Shown: positions 1 to 9,378, counted from the first letter of the stretch. The stretch is 64,000 bases of DNA from Elusimicrobiota bacterium (GCA_023249675.1 JAHFCE010000011.1:20771-84770), one strand, 5' to 3'. Notes: a model not told the origin generated them from the letters alone. Translations and numbers: made by a program.

Positions 1-3000
1 GTTCCCGCAGTCGTGGCAGGTCACGCCGGAGCAGCCCGACTCGTGCGCGACGTTGCGCGAGAAGCACTTTGGGCAATGCTCGGCCGGGGCTGCTTCCGCA
101 GCGGTCTCCACGGCGGTCCCATCCTCGACCCACCCCGTCTTCTTGAGGTGGGCGCGCAGGGCGATGGCGAGTGCGTGGGGGATGGAGTCCACGCGGTTGG
201 GGCCCAAGCCGATCGGCCGGTCGCCCTTGACCGAGTTGAGGTGCTTGAGCAGGCGCAGGGGATCGCCGCCCTCGGCCAGGTACTTGGAGAGCAGGATGCC
301 GACGAGCGAGGTAAGGCCCGCAATTTCCGTGCCGAGCGGGGGGATATTGGTGAACACTTGGAACGGCCCCTTTTCGTCGTAGTTGATGTGGATGTGCAGC
401 GGCCCGTAGCCGGTGCGGATTTGGTAGTACTCGGCGTCGAGGCCGAGCGCGGCCTCCGGCTCGCGTCGTTTCCCCCGGGAAGGGGCGGAGGCGAGGTTGA
501 GGACCTGCTGGGCCTTGGACCCGTCGCGATAGACCGTGATGCCTTTGCAGCCGAGTTCGTAGGACAGCAGGTAGGCCTTGCGCACGTCGTCGGTCGTCGC
601 CTCCTCGGGCAGATTGATCGTCTTTGACACGCCGTTGTCGGTGTGACGCTGGAAGGCCGCCTGCATACGGACGTGGGTTTCAACGGCAACGTCGTGGGCC
701 GTCGCAAACAGCTTTTGAACGGCGACGGGAATCTCGGGAATACCGTCCAACGATTTGTGGTTCTCATCGATACGTCTTGTTAATATTTTTTCGTCGAGCC
801 CGAACCAGTTGTTTTTCTCAGCGTATTCCTGGAACAGCGGGTTTATTTCGAAAAAGACATCCTTATCGTCGGGCTGTTTGCCCTGCTTCAGGGCCTCGAG
901 GGCTTTGGCGTTGTAGCGCGTGTAGGCGATCGCGAAGAATGGCTCGATGCCGCCGCCCTGCAGGCCCGCCGCGATCGCGATGGTGCCCGTCGGCGCGATC
1001 GTGGTCCGCGCGCAGTGTCGCGGGTGGCCCTTTGTGCCGCGGAAGTTCTTGGAGGCCGGGTCGTAGGTCGAGTCTTTCCAGTTCGGGAAGACGCCGCGTT
1101 CCAGGGCGATCTTCTCGGAGGTGTCGAGCGCGGCTCCGTTGATGAACGACATGACTTTATCTCCGAGTTTGAGCGCCGCAGGGTCGCCGTAGGCCGTGCC
1201 GCTCTTGACCAAAGCCTCGGCCCAGCCCATCACGCCCAGGCCGATGCGGCGATTGCCCTTGGCCAGGCGCTCGATCTCGGGCAGGGGATAATTGTTGACC
1301 TCGATGACGTCCTCAAGGAAGCGGATCGCGAGGCCGACTGTTTCTTTGAGCCGCGGGAAGTCCCAGCGTCCTTCTCCGGTCACGAAGGCGGCCAGATTGA
1401 TCGAGCCCAGGTTGCACGGTTCCCAGGGCAACAGCGGCTGTTCGCCGCACTGTGCGGTGACAAATCCGTTGGCGATGATCGAGTGAGTTTCTTCCTCCGT
1501 CGTGCAGTAAACGTCGGCAGTTCCAGTCGGGTTGATGGAGCGCACGCGGTCGGTAAAGCCTTCCTTGTTGGATTTGCGCTTTTTGGTCGTCAGCCATGCT
1601 TGAGCTTTTTTTTGCTTGGAAGCCGTTAGAAATCCGATCTCACGCAAAAAAATGTCACGACTCTCGCCGTCCAGCACCAGTTCGTACTGAGCCGCGCAAT
1701 GATAGAGTTGCGGTTCGCGCTTGGAGTTCGGCATGAGTTTCGCTCCGGCCTCACGCCGTAGGTAGAGTTTTGAGACGATGCCCTCGTTGAGAAGCAGCTG
1801 TTGGACCTGGCGAAGAAGATTCTTCGAGCTGCCGGCCAACCGCACCGAGCACGAGCCCTTGTGTGCCGAGACAGTGACCGTTCCATCTGCGGTGAAGAGG
1901 GCGGATAGGAAGCCGAGGACCGCTTCACGGGGGGCTTTCCACAGAGATTCAGGCACTTCCTTGGCCAGCCCATTTTTTTCATGGACGCCGAGCGACCTCA
2001 GGAAGTAGAACAGGGCGGATCTGTAGCACTGCGAGAGCGTCCCATTCCTCTCGGTTCGGCTGCCATCGAGCCCGGTCCAACCTTTGATGAGGGCGCTGAA
2101 TTTGGGAGCTAGGAATTTCTTTTCTTCATCTCCGTACATGAGGCCGATCGTGTAGTTGGGTACATTGCGTCCTTCGGGCTTCTCCTCGCTGACCCATCCG
2201 TCTCCGATGACCCAGCCCACAAGCTCGCCCAAATCACGGGACCATATCTTTGGTAGCTTCGCCTCGCCACGGGCTACCCTGGCTTTTAGTTTGTTCTCCG
2301 TTATAAAAGGGGGCAGGGCGGCATCCTGGCTCCATACCCCGGGACCGGACTGGATGAGTACCTCATCGCCAGGTTTGAGATCCTTGAGCTCCCTGAGACC
2401 CAGTGGCGTGAAGAACTTGTGGTCGGAGGTGGCCGTGACCTCGTAGCCGTGCTCGGTCTGGAGAGTGAAGACCGGCCAGCCCTTCCGCGTCTTGAAGACC
2501 GGGACCGCTTTCCTGAGACTGACTCCCATTGCGGCCTTTGCGGCCACGGCCGTTGCGCCGCCTGTCTGCGCCGCGCGACTATTGACAACCCGGCTATCGG
2601 TCGCGACGGAGATGTGCATCTGATCGAGAAAAAGTTCCTCGAAAGTCAGCAGGCCTCGGTCGGTGGCCAGTCGGACGTGACCGGCGAAGCAGGGATTGGT
2701 GCTTTCGATCTGGCCGAGAGCCGGCGTCGTGTTGGAGCTCGAGGTGTTGATGCGGTCGAGGACGACGTAGCCCGGATCTCCCGTTTTCCAGGCGAGATCG
2801 ACCATCGCGTCGAAGACTTCCTTGGCGTGCAGCTTGCCGGCCGGCTTTCCCGAGCGCGGATTGATCAGGTCGTACTCGGCGTCGGCTAGGACCGCGCGCA
2901 TGAAAGCGGCGTCCACGCCCACCGAGACGTTGAAGTTTTCCATGACGCCGGGCGAGGTCTTCATGCGGATGAAATCCATGATTTCCGGATGGTCGTACCT

Positions 3001-3705
3001 CAAGATGGCCATGTTGGCCCCGCGGCGCGTGCCGCCCTGCTTGACCACGCCGGTCATCGCGTCGAAGAGCGTCATGAAGGACAGCGCGCCCGAGGCCACG
3101 CCCTGCGTCTTCTTGACCAGATCGCCTTTGGGGCGCAGCGAGGAGAACGAGAAGCCCGTGCCGCCGCCCGATTTCTGGATCAGCGACTGCGCGGCCAGCG
3201 ACTTGGTGATGCCTTCCATCGAGTCGGGAACGGGCAGGACGTAGCAGGCGGACAACTGCTGGAGTTCGCGCCCCGCGTTCATCAAAGTCGGGGAGTTCGG
3301 CAGGAAATCCCAGTTCGCCATCAAGCCGTAGAACTTCGCGGCCCACTCTTCGCGCAGGGCCTTGGCTTCGGAGTGTTTGGCGCAGGCTTTTTCCAGGTTG
3401 GCCAGCAGACGCGAGAAGTTGGCCTGCCGCGAGTCGTTGTCGGGCAAGCCCTGATGGTAGAGCGTCATGCGCCCGGCGGGGGCGCCATCGGCGGCCGGCG
3501 TCGGCACAACCGTGCGCTCGACGCCGGCGAAGACGCCCCAGGATTCGGCCTTGGGGTGAGCGAGAATCTCGCCCAGGGCGACGTTCCGAGCGACTCCCAG
3601 GAGCCACGCCTCGGCCGTCGGGGCGTCGCGCAGGTACTTGTCCTTGATGACCTTGAGCTGGTTTGCGGTCAACGTTATTTTTCCGGCGGATCGGCTTTTA
3701 GACAT
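1..3705 (-). CDS. nrdJ: Adenosylcobalamin-dependent (class II) ribonucleotide reductase with intein, 3' end cut by window
   Basis: Reduces ribonucleotides to deoxyribonucleotides using a B12-derived radical. I translated the minus strand from the ATG at 3705 and found it open to base 1 (1235 codons); the ORF track omits it, probably because no stop lies in the window. Visible family marks are LSACYVLP (Cys154), the GGTGFSFS loop, NPC/GEQPLLPW split by an intein, APTGTIAIAAG near residue 905 and a C-terminal zinc ribbon (CPKC, then two closely spaced Cys pairs) typical of NrdJ. The mature extein part is about 820 residues. AGAGGAAAG lies just before the start. The radical SAM gene lies 49 bases upstream on the same strand. 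Family assignment is firm; the true C-terminus is outside the window. Confidence 0.95.
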   Translation of the reverse strand, partial: MSKSRSAGKITLTANQLKVIKDKYLRDAPTAEAWLLGVARNVALGEILAHPKAESWGVFAGVERTVVPTPAADGAPAGRMTLYHQGLPDNDSRQANFSRLLANLEKACAKHSEAKALREEWAAKFYGLMANWDFLPNSPTLMNAGRELQQLSACYVLPVPDSMEGITKSLAAQSLIQKSGGGTGFSFSSLRPKGDLVKKTQGVASGALSFMTLFDAMTGVVKQGGTRRGANMAILRYDHPEIMDFIRMKTSPGVMENFNVSVGVDAAFMRAVLADAEYDLINPRSGKPAGKLHAKEVFDAMVDLAWKTGDPGYVVLDRINTSSSNTTPALGQIESTNPCFAGHVRLATDRGLLTFEELFLDQMHISVATDSRVVNSRAAQTGGATAVAAKAAMGVSLRKAVPVFKTRKGWPVFTLQTEHGYEVTATSDHKFFTPLGLRELKDLKPGDEVLIQSGPGVWSQDAALPPFITENKLKARVARGEAKLPKIWSRDLGELVGWVIGDGWVSEEKPEGRNVPNYTIGLMYGDEEKKFLAPKFSALIKGWTGLDGSRTERNGTLSQCYRSALFYFLRSLGVHEKNGLAKEVPESLWKAPREAVLGFLSALFTADGTVTVSAHKGSCSVRLAGSSKNLLRQVQQLLLNEGIVSKLYLRREAGAKLMPNSKREPQLYHCAAQYELVLDGESRDIFLREIGFLTASKQKKAQAWLTTKKRKSNKEGFTDRVRSINPTGTADVYCTTEEETHSIIANGFVTAQCGEQPLLPWEPCNLGSINLAAFVTGEGRWDFPRLKETVGLAIRFLEDVIEVNNYPLPEIERLAKGNRRIGLGVMGWAEALVKSGTAYGDPAALKLGDKVMSFINGAALDTSEKIALERGVFPNWKDSTYDPASKNFRGTKGHPRHCARTTIAPTGTIAIAAGLQGGGIEPFFAIAYTRYNAKALEALKQGKQPDDKDVFFEINPLFQEYAEKNNWFGLDEKILTRRIDENHKSLDGIPEIPVAVQKLFATAHDVAVETHVRMQAAFQRHTDNGVSKTINLPEEATTDDVRKAYLLSYELGCKGITVYRDGSKAQQVLNLASAPSRGKRREPEAALGLDAEYYQIRTGYGPLHIHINYDEKGPFQVFTNIPPLGTEIAGLTSLVGILLSKYLAEGGDPLRLLKHLNSVKGDRPIGLGPNRVDSIPHALAIALRAHLKKTGWVEDGTAVETAAEAAPAEHCPKCFSRNVAHESGCSGVTCHDCGN
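1450..2691 (-). mobile_element. Intein with LAGLIDADG homing endonuclease inside NrdJ
   Basis: A 414-residue in-frame insertion (residues 339-752) splits the reductase motif NPC-GEQPLLP. It begins with Cys (CFAGHVRLATDRG, block A), has a block B with TATSDHKFF, two LAGLIDADG helices (LVGWVIGDG near 496 and FLSALFTADG near 600), and a block F/G ending THSIIANGFVTAQ followed by Cys of the C-extein. The last residue is Gln instead of the usual Asn and the penultimate residue is Ala instead of His. Parts of this stretch look visibly richer in A/T than the flanking extein, consistent with separate origin. Both the splicing and endonuclease domains look full length. Confidence 0.93.
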
Positions 3706-3754
3706 GGGGACTTTCCTCTTGGAGTGTAACAGCATCCCGGGCCCGCGTCCAGGG

Positions 3755-4366
3755 TCAAGCCAGGGCCGGACGAGCGAGGAACTCGGCTCCGATTGTTTGC
3801 GCATAATGCTTCAGCGGGCGCAGGTCGACCTCGGGCAGCTCCACGGCCGTGATGCGCGTGCGGATGCCCGCCGCCACACAGAGTTCGGCGAAGAGGCGCG
3901 ACGCCGCAAAGCCTTTTTTGCGGTATCTCGGCGCGGGGCGGAGCAGGTCGAGCCATTGCTTCGGGTCGGCGGTGTTGAGGCTGACGGCGACCTCATCGAG
4001 GTACAGGGCCAGCTCCGGCGCGATGTCGCGGTCCCAGATCAGGTTGCCGAGGCCGACGGTGTTCAAGCGCAGGTTCAGCCCTGGATGATGGACTGTGAGG
4101 TATAGGCCGACCGCGTTCATCTCGCCCAGGCGGTAGACGCACTCGCCGAAGCCGCAGAAGACCGCTTCGCGCCAAGGGCCGGGAGTTTTCAGACGCTCGT
4201 TGAGCGCGTCCAGAAGCTCTTCCGCCGTGGGCTCCGGTCCCTTGATGCGCAGATCGTGGCCCTCGAATTGGTAATCCCAGGGGACCTTGACGCAGAAGCG
4301 GCAGGAAACCGGGCAGCGATTGGTCAAGTTCAGATAGAGTGAATGACCTTTCTCGTAGACGATCAT
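3755..4366 (-). CDS. Radical SAM protein, TatD-associated type
   Basis: A compact radical SAM protein of about 203 residues. The cluster motif CPVSCRFC (CxxxCxxC) follows LYLNLTNR, and FCGFGECVYRL matches the glycine-rich SAM-binding strand of the family often linked to TatD nucleases. I prefer the start at MIVYEKG (4366); an ATG six codons earlier (4384) is also open. It precedes nrdJ on the same strand and diverges from rplU, whose promoter begins about ten bases beyond the upstream start. No maturase partner or TatD gene is visible here, so the substrate is unknown. Family call is good; the TatD link is from general knowledge of the family. Confidence 0.75.
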   Translation of the reverse strand: MIVYEKGHSLYLNLTNRCPVSCRFCVKVPWDYQFEGHDLRIKGPEPTAEELLDALNERLKTPGPWREAVFCGFGECVYRLGEMNAVGLYLTVHHPGLNLRLNTVGLGNLIWDRDIAPELALYLDEVAVSLNTADPKQWLDLLRPAPRYRKKGFAASRLFAELCVAAGIRTRITAVELPEVDLRPLKHYAQTIGAEFLARPALA

Positions 4367-4393
4367 GTGAAAACGGTGTAGCAACGATACGGC

Positions 4394-4422
4394 TTGTCAC
4401 CTGGAGACGTTTTTGTTATGAT
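4394..4422 (+). promoter_or_regulatory. Promoter of rplU operon
   Basis: TTGTCA (4394-4399), a 17-base spacer and TATGAT (4417-4422) form a near-consensus housekeeping promoter, placing the transcript start around 4429. The rplU ATG follows at 4448 with AGGAG at 4439-4443. It lies back to back with the start of the divergent radical SAM gene. Confidence 0.8.
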
Positions 4423-4447
4423 GTACGCCTACCTCAATAGGAGTCCT

Positions 4448-4759
4448 ATGTACGCTATTATCGAGACGGGCGGAAAGCAACTTTGGGTCATTCCCGGCGA
4501 GACCGTCAAGGTCGAGAAGCTGGAAGTCAAAGAGGGCGAGACGCTGACGTTCAACGCGCTCTGGGCCGTCGGCGACGCTCCGGAAGGCCAGGAGCCAAAG
4601 TCCACGCGCGCCGCGAAGGTCACGGCGACCGTGGTGAAGCAGGGCCGGGGACCGAAGATCATCGTCTTCAAGAAGCGCACCAAGAAGGCGTACAAGAAGA
4701 CGCAGGGCCACAGGCAGTGGCTCACGTCCATCAAAATCGAGAGCATTTCCCTCAACTAA
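4448..4759 (+). CDS. rplU: 50S ribosomal protein L21
   Basis: Large-subunit ribosomal protein that binds 23S rRNA. The 103-residue product starts [11 protein letters not shown] and ends with the family tail [17 protein letters not shown]. The ORF track begins 18 codons too early, inside the promoter; ATG at 4448 has AGGAG five bases upstream and gives the standard L21 N-terminus. First gene of rplU-rpmA-obgE, the usual bacterial order, one base before rpmA. Confidence 0.97.
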   Translation: MYAIIETGGKQLWVIPGETVKVEKLEVKEGETLTFNALWAVGDAPEGQEPKSTRAAKVTATVVKQGRGPKIIVFKKRTKKAYKKTQGHRQWLTSIKIESISLN

Positions 4760-4760
4760 T

Positions 4761-5030
4761 ATGGCTTCAACAAAAGCACAGGGTTCCTCCGCAAACGGCC
4801 GCGACTCCCACGGCCAGCGCCTCGGCGTCAAGCGCTACGGCGGCGAAGTCGTCAAGGCCGGCATGGTCATCATGCGCCAGCGCGGCACCAAGATCCTTCC
4901 CGGCCAGAACGTGGGCCGCGGCAAGGACGACACGCTGTTCGCGAAGATCAACGGCGTCGTGACGTTCGAGTGGGCCTACAAGGACAAAAAGATGGCGTCC
5001 GTGTATCCCGCCGCCGCGAAAGCACGCTGA
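4761..5030 (+). CDS. rpmA: 50S ribosomal protein L27
   Basis: Ribosomal protein at the peptidyl-transferase centre. The 89-residue product has the family signature [21 protein letters not shown] and [10 protein letters not shown]. There is no N-terminal extension of the kind that is proteolytically removed in Firmicutes, so the short tail is likely used directly after Met removal. It sits one base after rplU, and its stop overlaps the likely obgE start. Confidence 0.97.
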   Translation: MASTKAQGSSANGRDSHGQRLGVKRYGGEVVKAGMVIMRQRGTKILPGQNVGRGKDDTLFAKINGVVTFEWAYKDKKMASVYPAAAKAR

Positions 5031-6349
5031 ACTTCATCGATAAAGTCCGCGTTTTCGTCGCCGCCGGCGACGGAGGCGACGGCTGTCTCTCGTTTAAGCA
5101 CGAGAAGTACATGGAATGGGGCGGACCCAACGGCGGCGACGGCGGCCGCGGCGGGGACGTCTGGTTTACGGCGGCCTCGCGCCTGACCACCTTGATGGAC
5201 CTGCACTTCCGGCCCCATGTGGACGCGGGTCGGGGCGGACACGGCAAGGGTTCCCACAAACATGGACACCGGGGCGACGACGTCGTGATTCCGGTGCCTG
5301 TCGGCACTCTTATCTATCGAGAGGGCGCGCTCGTCGCGGACCTGCACGAGGACGGCCAGCGCTGGCGCGCCGGCGAGGGCGGCCGCGGCGGCCGCGGCAA
5401 CTGGTCTTTCAAAACCCGCCTCAACAACGCGCCCCGTCTCGCTGAGAAGGGCGGTCCGGGCGAGAAGGTCACGCTCGACATGGAGCTCAAGCTTCTGGCC
5501 GACGTCGGTCTCGTGGGCTTTCCGAACGCCGGCAAGTCGAGCTTTCTCGCGCGGGTCTCGAGCGCCCGCCCGAAGATCGCTGACTATCCATTCACCACGT
5601 TGTCGCCCAATCTTGGCGTCGCCTATCACAAGCATGTCGGCTTTGTCGTGGCCGATATCCCGGGTCTGATTGAGGGCGCCTCCGAGGGCAAGGGGCTCGG
5701 TGTGAAGTTTCTCAAGCATGTCGAGCGCACGCGCCTCTTGATCCACCTGGTGGACCCCGCCGGCTACATGGGTGAGGACCCGCTCGATGGAGTCAAGACC
5801 ATTGAGGGCGAGCTCAAGCGTTTCAGCTCCAAGCTCGCGACCAAGCCCAAGCTGCTTGTGCTCAACAAGATGGACCTGCCTGAGGGCGCACAGACGCTGA
5901 AGACGCTGAAAAAGAAATACCGGGGCATTCTCTCGATCTCGGCCGCGACTGGCGATGGCGTCAACGCTCTTCTTGACAAGGTCATCGCCGAGCTCGCCAA
6001 GCATGACGGCCCCCTTCACTTCGCGGAGAAGACGGTCGACGACTCGGTCCACAAGGTTGAGCAGGGCTTTGTCGTTGAGAACCTCGGCGGCGGCCACTAC
6101 GTCCTGCGCGGCAAGTTCGTCGAGCGCGCCTCGGCGATGCTCGACGTGAGCCTGCCCGAGGCGATCAACCGCTATCAGCACACGCTCAAACGCATCGGCG
6201 TGGACCGCGCCCTCAAGAAGGCGGGCATCCAGACCGGCGACCGCGTTCGCTGCGGCGAGTTTGAGTTCGAGTGGTCGAATGCTCCTCTCAAGCGTCTGAA
6301 TCAGAAGCGCGGCGACGGGCGCACGCGCATCGGCATCGGCAAGAAATAA
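5027..6349 (+). CDS. obgE: Obg GTPase
   Basis: Ribosome-associated GTPase acting in late 50S assembly and stress control. About 440 residues: glycine-rich Obg fold ([22 protein letters not shown]), G domain with [14 protein letters not shown] and NKMD, then an OCT-type C-terminal domain with a basic tail. The family start should fall at (M/L)[10 protein letters not shown]. No ATG exists there; a CTG at 5027 overlaps the rpmA stop (5028-5030), suggesting coupled, non-canonical initiation. The only other in-frame start is a GTG at 4970 inside rpmA, which would add 19 atypical residues. Function is sure, the start is not. Confidence 0.92.
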   Translation: MNFIDKVRVFVAAGDGGDGCLSFKHEKYMEWGGPNGGDGGRGGDVWFTAASRLTTLMDLHFRPHVDAGRGGHGKGSHKHGHRGDDVVIPVPVGTLIYREGALVADLHEDGQRWRAGEGGRGGRGNWSFKTRLNNAPRLAEKGGPGEKVTLDMELKLLADVGLVGFPNAGKSSFLARVSSARPKIADYPFTTLSPNLGVAYHKHVGFVVADIPGLIEGASEGKGLGVKFLKHVERTRLLIHLVDPAGYMGEDPLDGVKTIEGELKRFSSKLATKPKLLVLNKMDLPEGAQTLKTLKKKYRGILSISAATGDGVNALLDKVIAELAKHDGPLHFAEKTVDDSVHKVEQGFVVENLGGGHYVLRGKFVERASAMLDVSLPEAINRYQHTLKRIGVDRALKKAGIQTGDRVRCGEFEFEWSNAPLKRLNQKRGDGRTRIGIGKK

Positions 6350-7203
6350 TGGCGGACCCCAACGACGTTGCGGGCGCCTACCGCTTCTGCGCGGACTTGG
6401 CGGACGGGCACTACGAGAATTTTCCGGTCGCCTCTTTGCTTCTGCCCAAACGCCTGCGCAAGCATGTCGCCGCGCTGTACGCTTTCGCGCGCCTTGCTGA
6501 TGATTTCGCCGATGAGCCGGAGTATGAAGGGGTGCGCCGGGAGCGCCTCCTCGAGTGGCGCTCGATGCTGGCCGACATCGGCCGCCGCCCGCCGACGCAT
6601 CCCGTTTTCCTCGCCCTTGGCCAAACGCTGAAGGAGCTCGAACTGCCGAAGGAGCCTTTCGACGACCTGCTCTCCGCGTTCCTCCAGGACACCGAGAAGA
6701 ACCGCTACGCGACCTTTGACGAAGTTGTCGACTATTGCCGTCGTTCAGCCAACCCCGTCGGCCGCATCGTCTTGATGATCCACGGCTACAAGGATGCGGA
6801 GCTGTTTCGGTACTCCGATGCGATCTGTACCGCGCTGCAGCTCGCCAACTTCTGGCAGGACGTATCGGTGGACCTCAAGAAGAATCGTGTTTACATCCCC
6901 GAGGAGGACTTCAAGGCGCACGGCTACTCCGAGGCCGACCTGCGCATGGGCGTCTACAATGAGCGCTTCAAGAGCCTCATGAAGTTCGAGGTCTCCCGCG
7001 CCCGTGCGCTGTTCGAGCAGGGCCGGCCTCTGCCGGAAAAGCTGCGCTGGCCCCTCTCTCTGGAGATCCGCCTCACGTGGTACGGCGGCATGCAGATCCT
7101 CAAGCTGATCCACAAGCTCGACTTCGATACCCTCCGGACGCGCCCGACCTTGAAGAAACGGGAATGGATTCCGCTGGTCGCGCGCGCTCTCATCGGGACA
7201 TGA
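6349..7203 (+). CDS. hpnC: Squalene synthase HpnC
   Basis: Trans-isoprenyl diphosphate synthase family enzyme. In the HpnCDE route it converts presqualene diphosphate to hydroxysqualene. The 284-residue protein shows the first aspartate-rich motif in FARLADDFADE and the second in NFWQDVSVDLKKNRVYIP. Its ATG overlaps the obgE stop by one base (ATAATG), and its own stop overlaps hpnD by four bases, so the three hpn genes are read as one unit with obgE. The track ORF starts too early, within obgE. Confidence 0.9.
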   Translation: MADPNDVAGAYRFCADLADGHYENFPVASLLLPKRLRKHVAALYAFARLADDFADEPEYEGVRRERLLEWRSMLADIGRRPPTHPVFLALGQTLKELELPKEPFDDLLSAFLQDTEKNRYATFDEVVDYCRRSANPVGRIVLMIHGYKDAELFRYSDAICTALQLANFWQDVSVDLKKNRVYIPEEDFKAHGYSEADLRMGVYNERFKSLMKFEVSRARALFEQGRPLPEKLRWPLSLEIRLTWYGGMQILKLIHKLDFDTLRTRPTLKKREWIPLVARALIGT

Positions 7204-8042
7204 CGGCGGTGGCTTCCCGGGCGGAGAAGAAGTCGAACTTTCTCGCGGGCTTCCTGCTTCTACCGAGGGCCAAGCGCGAGGCGTTGTCCGCCGTCTACGC
7301 CTACTGCCGGCTGATCGACGACATCGTCGACCAGCCGGAGCAACCTCGGGACGAAGCGCGCCGCCGACTCGACTTTTGGCGCGGGGAAACCCTACGCTTG
7401 TACCAGGGCACGCCGACGCACGCCGTTTCCCGCGACTTGCTCAAGCCGGTCGCCGCTTACAAGATTCCTCAAGACGCCTTCCTTGAAATGATCCGCGGCT
7501 GCGCGATGGACCTCGATGGCGCGCGCTACGAAACCGTCGCTGATCTCGAGAGCTACATGCGGGGCGTGGCGTCCTCGGTCGGGATTATGTGCATACACAT
7601 TTTTGGCTGGACTCACACGCCCAAGGACCGCATGTATGAGTTCGCCACGACGTTCGGCTACGCCTTCCAGATGACCAACATCATCCGCGACGTCGGCGCC
7701 GATTTGGAGCTCGGCCGCGTGTATTTGCCCTTGTCCGACATTCGCGATGCCGGCTATTGCGTGGATCGTCTGATCCGGCGCGATCACGGCCCCGCCTTCG
7801 ATCGCTTGATGGCCATCCAATACCAGCGGGCGAAGGGCTACTACGCGCGCGCGCGCAGTCTGGTGGACGCCCGCGATCGGCCCAACCTTCTGCCCGCCGA
7901 GGTCATGGCTCATATTTATGAGGGCCTGCTCGATGAGGTCAAGAAACGCGAGTTCCGCGTGCTCTTTCATCAGACGAGTCTGCCGGGATATCGGAAATTG
8001 GCCCTCGCTTTCAAGGCGTGGCTGTACTGCCATGGGCTCTAA
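7200..8042 (+). CDS. hpnD: Presqualene diphosphate synthase HpnD
   Basis: Joins two farnesyl diphosphates to presqualene diphosphate. A 280-residue member of the squalene/phytoene synthase family, with CRLIDDIVD (first Asp motif), DLDGARYET, and NIIRDVGADLELGRVYLP (second Asp motif). Closer to HpnD/CrtB in pattern than to its neighbour HpnC. ATGA overlap with hpnC; its end overlaps the hpnE start by 11 bases. Phytoene synthase is the main alternative, but the hpnC and hpnE neighbours favour HpnD. Confidence 0.9.
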   Translation: MTAVASRAEKKSNFLAGFLLLPRAKREALSAVYAYCRLIDDIVDQPEQPRDEARRRLDFWRGETLRLYQGTPTHAVSRDLLKPVAAYKIPQDAFLEMIRGCAMDLDGARYETVADLESYMRGVASSVGIMCIHIFGWTHTPKDRMYEFATTFGYAFQMTNIIRDVGADLELGRVYLPLSDIRDAGYCVDRLIRRDHGPAFDRLMAIQYQRAKGYYARARSLVDARDRPNLLPAEVMAHIYEGLLDEVKKREFRVLFHQTSLPGYRKLALAFKAWLYCHGL

Positions 8043-9357
8043 TCGTTGCGATGTGTTGGTTCTTGGCGGGGGCTTCGCCGGGCTGACCTGTGCCGTCGCA
8101 CTCGCGGGGAAGGGGCGCAAGGTGCTCCTCCTGGATAAAAAACCGCGCCTTGGCGGCCGGGCCTACTCGTTGAGCGAAGGCGGCCTCGATGTGGACAACG
8201 GCCAACATCTGTTCATGGGATGTTATCGGGCGACCAGGCAGTTCTTGAAAACGATCGGGACCGAAGACAAACTTGATATTTATCACGATGTCGTCGTCGA
8301 CTACGTCGAGGCGGGCGGCAAGCGCGACCGCTTGGCCTGCCCTTCTTGGCTTCCCGCGCCGCTTCATTTAGCCGCCGGCTTGCTGGGCCTCAAGGGCGTG
8401 TCTTGGAGAGAAAAGTCGGCGTTGTTGGCCTTCGATCTGTCGCTCAAGTCCATGAAATTCGGCCCGATTCCCACGGCCGTCGAGCGTTTGACGGTTCGCC
8501 AATGGCTCACTTCCCTCGGTCTCTCACCGAATTTTCAGACGCGTTTCTTCGACCCTGCCGCAATCGGCATTCTCAACGAGAAGCCCGAGGTCGCCTCCGC
8601 CGCGGGCTTCATCCAGGCCTTGCGCGCGATGTTCTTCGCCGGTCGCGCGGCCTCGCGCTTCGCGCTGGCGAAGACGGGCTTGTCCGAGCTGTACACCGAT
8701 GCGGCGCGCGCTTATATCGAGGCGCGCGGCGGGCGCGTGATCTCCAATGCGAAGGCCGCCGGCTTCATTGAGGAGGGCGGCCGCGTGCGCGGCATCAGGA
8801 CGGAGATGGACTCGCGTTTCGAAGCCGGTCATGTCGTTTCGACATTGCCTCCGTGGGATTTAAAAAAGCTCGACCTTCCTGCCGCGCTCCGCGGTTCTTG
8901 GGAGTCGTTGTCTCCCGCTCCGATCGTCGGCGCGACGATCAAGGTCGACCGGCCGGTGATGACTGAACGGTTTCTGGGGCTGCTCGGAACGGAAACCCAT
9001 TGGATCTTCAATAAAACTTTGATTCACGGCAAAAAAGAAGAGGGGCAGACTGTGGCCGTCGTTATCTCGGGCGCTCACGAACAGATCGGCTATTCGCCCG
9101 AGAAAATCATGAGCGTCGCGACGCGGGACCTCTCGGCCTGTCTGCCGGAGTTCGCGAAAGCAAGAGTGCTTGCCTCCAAGGTCGTCAAGGAACCCTTCGC
9201 CACGCTCTCCCCAACGCCTGGTTCTGAGGCTAAGCGCCCCGAGCCTGGAAGCGGTATGCCCGGCTTCTCCTTTGCGGGCGACTGGACGCGCACCGGCTTT
9301 CCCGCCACGATCGAGTCCGCCTGCGTCTCCGGCCAGATCGCGGCCAAAAACCTATGA
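8032..9357 (+). CDS. hpnE: Hydroxysqualene dehydroxylase HpnE
   Basis: FAD-dependent amine-oxidase-fold enzyme that reduces hydroxysqualene to squalene, completing the HpnCDE pathway. The 441-residue product starts with the dinucleotide-binding motif VLVLGGGFAGLTCA and GGRAYS, and ends with FAGDWTRTGFPATIESA, the C-terminal FAD motif. The ATG at 8032 lies inside the end of hpnD; the track start at 7918 is out of register with the family N-terminus. No squalene-hopene cyclase is in the window, so the final product cannot be told. Confidence 0.9.
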   Translation: MGSNRCDVLVLGGGFAGLTCAVALAGKGRKVLLLDKKPRLGGRAYSLSEGGLDVDNGQHLFMGCYRATRQFLKTIGTEDKLDIYHDVVVDYVEAGGKRDRLACPSWLPAPLHLAAGLLGLKGVSWREKSALLAFDLSLKSMKFGPIPTAVERLTVRQWLTSLGLSPNFQTRFFDPAAIGILNEKPEVASAAGFIQALRAMFFAGRAASRFALAKTGLSELYTDAARAYIEARGGRVISNAKAAGFIEEGGRVRGIRTEMDSRFEAGHVVSTLPPWDLKKLDLPAALRGSWESLSPAPIVGATIKVDRPVMTERFLGLLGTETHWIFNKTLIHGKKEEGQTVAVVISGAHEQIGYSPEKIMSVATRDLSACLPEFAKARVLASKVVKEPFATLSPTPGSEAKRPEPGSGMPGFSFAGDWTRTGFPATIESACVSGQIAAKNL

Positions 9358-9372
9358 GTTTCCGGAAACAGC

Positions 9373-9378
9373 TATAAT
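9373..9378 (+). promoter_or_regulatory. Candidate -10 element before dcd
   Basis: A perfect TATAAT lies 30 bases before the dcd ATG; no clear -35 is seen at 16-18 bases upstream. GGAGGA at 9396-9401 is the ribosome binding site. Confidence 0.45.

Noticed and set aside
2594-3607. 337-residue minus-strand ORF listed in the track
   Set aside because: It is a shifted frame of nrdJ. The true frame is open from 3705 to the window edge and carries all reductase and intein motifs.
3706-3754. Cobalamin riboswitch upstream of the B12-dependent reductase
   Set aside because: Only 49 bases separate the two minus-strand genes, too short for the element, and no conserved B12-box was seen.
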